A program made the translations under genes and the position numbers. A stretch of 64,000 nucleotides of DNA from the NCBI GenBank assembly GCA_023079485.1, contig CM041083.1:178702480-178766479 (forward strand), in the 5' to 3' direction. This document shows positions 60,580-64,000 of this stretch, one piece after another. The notes under the pieces are model-generated. The model saw only the letters and a list, made by a program, of their open reading frames with translations. It did not search any database and was not told where the DNA came from. The DNA is from Archilochus colubris (taxonomy: Eukaryota; Chordata; Aves; Apodiformes; Trochilidae). Numbering within the stretch: position 1 is the first letter of the stretch; every line of letters begins with the position of its first letter.

Positions 60580-61626
60580 GTGTGCGGGAGGGCAAGATGG
60601 GCGCAGTATTGGGGGGTGCGGGTTGCGGTGAATTCAGGAGTGGGGTTGGGTGGGGCATACCCGAGTGGGTGGGTGGGTGGATGCGGTTAGGAGGTGCGCT
60701 GGTTGTGGGGAGGATGGGCTGGATGCAAATGGAGCCTGAGGAGAGAATTCCTTCAAGGACGGGGACACGGGGAAACATGGGGAGATGGATGAAAGAGGAG
60801 AGAGATGAGGGGGAGGAGGATGCAAAAGGCAGAGTAGTTTCGAGGCTGGATAAATGGGTACAGAGGAGGAAACAGTTAAAGAGAGACAGGATAGGGGTCC
60901 TAGAAAGTCTTTCCAGCCAGTTTTACTTCATGCTTTGGAGTTTCCCGTGTCCTACCACACTTGGGCTCTGTTGAGCTTGTTGGACCTCGATGTTCTTTAC
61001 AGACCCAGTGTTACTTTATAAAATAATTTACTTAATTTCTATTGCCCACATTTCTGTCTTGATGTCAGTGTTGGTGTTTGTGTCTTTTCCCTCTTTTCTC
61101 TGATTGCAGTTCTAGTGCAACCCTTTATTCTCTAACAGGCATGAGGGGAATAAAATTACTGTTCCTCTTCCGTATTGTAAATAAATCATGCATATTTATG
61201 ATGGATATATCAGGGGGAGTTATTTTTTTCTTCCTGAAGATCTCTTCCCTAGAAGCATCAGTGCATTAGTACTGCCTTGTATATGAATATTGACTGTCTA
61301 TTATTAATGCCATTTTAAATTTCACAAAGATGGGTTTCTTTTCAGCATATGCTTGACTTTTATTGCAGTTGAATGGTTTTGAGTGGTTTCTTTTCTTTTT
61401 TTCCAACCCAGTGTCAGATACATCTTAGGCAGGGTCAGGCTTTTTGCAGCTCCTGGTGCTTATCAGTCTGCAGAAGTGAACATCGCTGCTGCAGCATGCT
61501 GTGCTCTTGGAGAGATGGGCTTTTGAATGGATCCTGCCCTTAACAATCTCGAGATAGTTAGAAAAGTAAATGGAAGACAGGGAAACAACAGTAGTGCTTT
61601 ATTTGGTTTGCTGTGTAAATAATTGC

Positions 61627-61656
61627 AAAAAAAGAAAAAAAAAGGAAAAAGAGAAA
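61627..61656 (+). repeat. A-rich purine tract
   Basis: Runs of A interrupted by single or paired G. Confidence 0.75.
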
Positions 61657-62598
61657 GCTGATTCTTCTGGGAATTTGCTGAGAAATTGAAAAACTTGTTT
61701 ATTATATCAATAACATCAGTATGCATGTAAATGTATAGTTTAAAGAATATATACTATTCCTTAGAACAGCTGAAAACCAGGAGATTCTAATTTTAAAAAG
61801 TACAAATTTATATGAGTCCTGAAGAGCCAATTCTTTGAAATTCAGAGAATTCAAAAAACAGAAGAGTATCCAGGCCTGAATTCTAACCTTACGAGTCAGA
61901 GTTGTAAACACATGTGTGAGTCCATTAAACTTGCAACTATTGCTGGGAAGCTTGTCCGGGTTGCAGGTTGGCTGCAGTAGGAATGTAGCAGCACCAGAAC
62001 TGAATCTTTCTGGAGCTGACTATGGTCTGGCAGGGCTGACGAGCTGCAGCTCTGTGGTAACAAGAAGGTGAGCCCAGGGTCAGGTGCTGCAGCAGTTAAA
62101 CGACCTTTCTGGCAGAGGGCCTGACCCAATAAGTACTTGGAACCCAGGCTGGCTCTGCACTGTCCCATCCTGTGAGTCTTTGGTGGCATTTTTTCTCTAC
62201 CAGGAGTTCTTGCATGTGTTATGTGCAGAGAAGCAAGTGGCTCCACAGAAGGCCAGAGCTGTTGTTGATTTTGGCCAATTTTCACTTTGTTGAAGTGCAG
62301 ACAGACCCAGCAGAATCCTCCAGGTATCTGAATTTTGCATGCTGTCAGAGGAGGGATCTGCCACCTCAGGGATGGTGCCACCTTGAACGCTGGCTTGGGT
62401 TTGGTGCCAGAAACCCTGGAGGCTGTGCTAGAGAGAAGACAGAGGTATGGAACCAGCTCCCATCCAGCTGGCCAAGGGAGGAGAAGCTAGGAAGTCTCTC
62501 CCTGCCTAGCTGTATGGAGCTATACTCTCTAGAATGCCCCACAGTGTTTGTGCTAGCTGTTTTAGTTTCCATTACTCAGCCTACTGATGAGCATCTCA

Positions 62599-62645
62599 CT
62601 ACCCTGAACCTGAAAACTACCCTGAACTACCCTGAACCTGAAAAA
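62599..62645 (+). repeat. Short nested duplication
   Basis: CTACCCTGAACCTGAAAA occurs at 62599-62616 and 62628-62645, with a partial third copy between them. Confidence 0.85.
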
Positions 62646-63168
62646 TGGTGCTGTGACTCTATGGATATGCTTGAAGCTGGTTATGTGAGGTGCTCTGGAG
62701 AAGGATACATTTTGCGTTCAGTTTTAGGAATAGCACAACCATCTCTGATTCTCCCCTGTCTAGTTCTTCAGAAAACTGAACATCAAAGACTTTCCACATG
62801 GTGATTTCATTCACCTGGGTGCTGCTGTTCAGTGCAGTAGGGTGTTTTATCTCTAATTAAAACACTGACCAGCTGTTCAGTGGTTTCTTACCTATTTGTG
62901 TTTACTATTAACATTCTAGTGAATGTCTTCATTTGAAGGTATCTTTTTCACTTGCATTTAAAGTAATGTTCCTCAGAAGATTCCACACAAAAATAGTTTG
63001 AGGCCTGCGTGTGTGCTTCATCTCCTTCCCACTTCCATAGACTCCCCCCATTGACTCCACATCTTGCTATTTCAAAACAGTTTGAGTGCAAAGAAGCCAA
63101 ACCCCATTTAGCAGAAACCATTCTGTGGTGATTCTATGAACTGAAAGATCTGGGTTTTCTGGACCACA

Positions 63169-63190
63169 GTGTGTGTGTGTGTGTTTGTGT
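63169..63190 (+). repeat. (GT)n microsatellite
   Basis: Alternating G and T over 22 bases with one interruption near 63185. Confidence 0.85.
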
Positions 63191-63332
63191 GCTTTATCTG
63201 GTGTGTGAGCTGCTTTCAAGTGACATGTCAAATGGGGAGTGAACACTCCAGTGACATTATCTGCTGCAACCCATGGTGCTGCTCCTGCAATTGTAGCCAT
63301 CCTTGTCACTGCTGATACACACAGCAAAAGGG

Positions 63333-63347
63333 AAAAAAAAAAAAAAA
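63333..63347 (+). repeat. Poly-A run of 15
   Basis: A simple run with no visible retroposed sequence upstream. Confidence 0.85.
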
Positions 63348-64000
63348 GGAAAGAGCACTGTCATAGCACACTGCTCACCTTTCATTCAAGAAGCCATTTC
63401 AGTGTACTATCAATCCAGATCACCTGGAAGTAAGCCATATCCTTATTTTTATATGTTTCTTTTTAACAGAGTTGTGATCCTGTGAGGTAATGATTTTTAG
63501 CTTCCACACCAGTCCATGGGACTCAGCCACAAGTTTAAACAAAGCCATGCTAACAGGGAAAGATAGATTTGGCAGTGGAATTTGGCAAGCTTTTTGTTTG
63601 TTTGTATTTTATAAGACAATGATCAGCTAAAATGTTATTTTTGTCATGCGAACGTAATGCCTGATAATTGTCTACAACATCTGTGGTTGCTTCTGAACAG
63701 GGACAGTTAATTATTAGAAATGAAGACCAGTTGTTCTGCACCCAAGTCCAAAATAAAAGGGATAATCTTTCTAATAAAGCAGGCAAGACTTATTTATTTT
63801 TTTTAATAATTGCATTTTAATGACTACTTCTTAAAAATGAAATAAAATACATCAAGCGCATGAAAAATAAATAGTCTGCTTTCAGTGTGAAATAGGCTTC
63901 TGGACATTTCTAGTGGCAATCACATGCCATGCAGGGAAAAAATGCTTTCTTCTTCCTTTGATAATGTTCCAGTTAGTACTGCAGTTTATGCTTTTCCAGG

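Larger units (their letters stand above)
59270..60620. promoter_or_regulatory. CpG island, probable bidirectional promoter
   Basis: About 1.35 kb very rich in G+C and CpG, the only large island in the window. It holds three X-box half-sites in a 22-bp tandem array (59724-59789), two ZNF143-type motifs facing opposite ways (60127-60147 and 60197-60215), and GC boxes around 60147-60162. The + strand is C-rich at 59800-60055 and G-rich from about 60060 onward, the pattern expected of transcription leaving in both directions. A minus-strand GTAAGT donor lies at 59334-59329 and a + strand CCCAG/GTAACG at 59956/59957. A + strand ATG in good context lies at 60229, and its frame starts MGTAAVPPPEETL. 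None of the frames resembles a protein I know, so both genes remain unnamed. Confidence 0.8.
60621..64000. other. Non-coding, probably first intron of a rightward gene
   Basis: No recognisable exon. One weak lead at 62349-62444 (+) lies between TGCTGTCAG and GAG/GTATGG and stays open inside a 210-codon frame (62172-62804), but the peptide is unknown. Calling this an intron is inference from the promoter to the left. Confidence 0.35.

Noticed and set aside
62172..62804. 210-codon + strand frame
   Set aside because: Overlapped by a 161-codon frame on the other strand, and the sequence is not protein-like. Only a small part has weak splice signals.
1..64000. CRISPR arrays, operons, phage or plasmid modules, tRNA or rRNA genes
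   Set aside because: None seen. The window has the CR1, LTR and CpG-island features of a bird nuclear genome, and no cloverleaf or rRNA-like segment was noticed on reading.

Overview
This window looks like avian nuclear DNA. Fragments of the chicken-repeat-1 (CR1) non-LTR retrotransposon recur throughout, in both orientations, several ending in the typical ATTCTATG-type 3' tail. There is also a solo LTR of the kind common in bird genomes. Base composition is ordinary A+T-leaning vertebrate intergenic or intronic sequence, interrupted by one large and two small CpG-rich patches. The species cannot be named from the sequence alone, and another archosaur is a weaker alternative.

Layout. From 1 to about 27.8 kb the sequence is mostly non-coding. 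It holds a small CpG-rich patch at 1.0-1.3 kb with a CTCF-like motif just downstream, a second CpG-rich patch at 19.0-19.5 kb, simple repeats, and old CR1 pieces near 7.8, 11.4, 16.9, 25.8 and 26.7 kb. At 27.87-30.89 kb lies the most gene-like object: a long CR1 copy whose ORF2 (endonuclease plus reverse transcriptase) is open except for two apparent single-base losses near its 3' end. From 30.9 to 59 kb the sequence is again non-coding, with CR1 pieces at 45.5, 49.5, 51.2, 55.5 and 57.5 kb, a solo LTR at 51.9-52.5 kb, short tandem repeats and a 28-bp perfect palindrome at 54.2 kb.

The functional centre is probably the CpG island at about 59.27-60.62 kb. It carries three exact-period 22-bp repeats, each with an RFX/X-box half-site, and two ZNF143-type motifs in opposite orientation. 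The excess of C on the + strand to the left gives way to an excess of G to the right. This is the layout of a bidirectional housekeeping-type promoter with one transcript going left (a GTAAGT donor at 59.33 kb on the minus strand) and one going right. I could not recognise either gene, because no downstream exon gave a protein I know.

No protein-coding host gene is identified with confidence, and I see no tRNA, rRNA, CRISPR array or gene cluster. The longest non-CR1 reading frames (about 200 codons) are roughly what chance gives in 64 kb read in six frames. A few exon-like segments with good splice signals are listed as leads only. I found nothing I would call a previously undescribed biological system.
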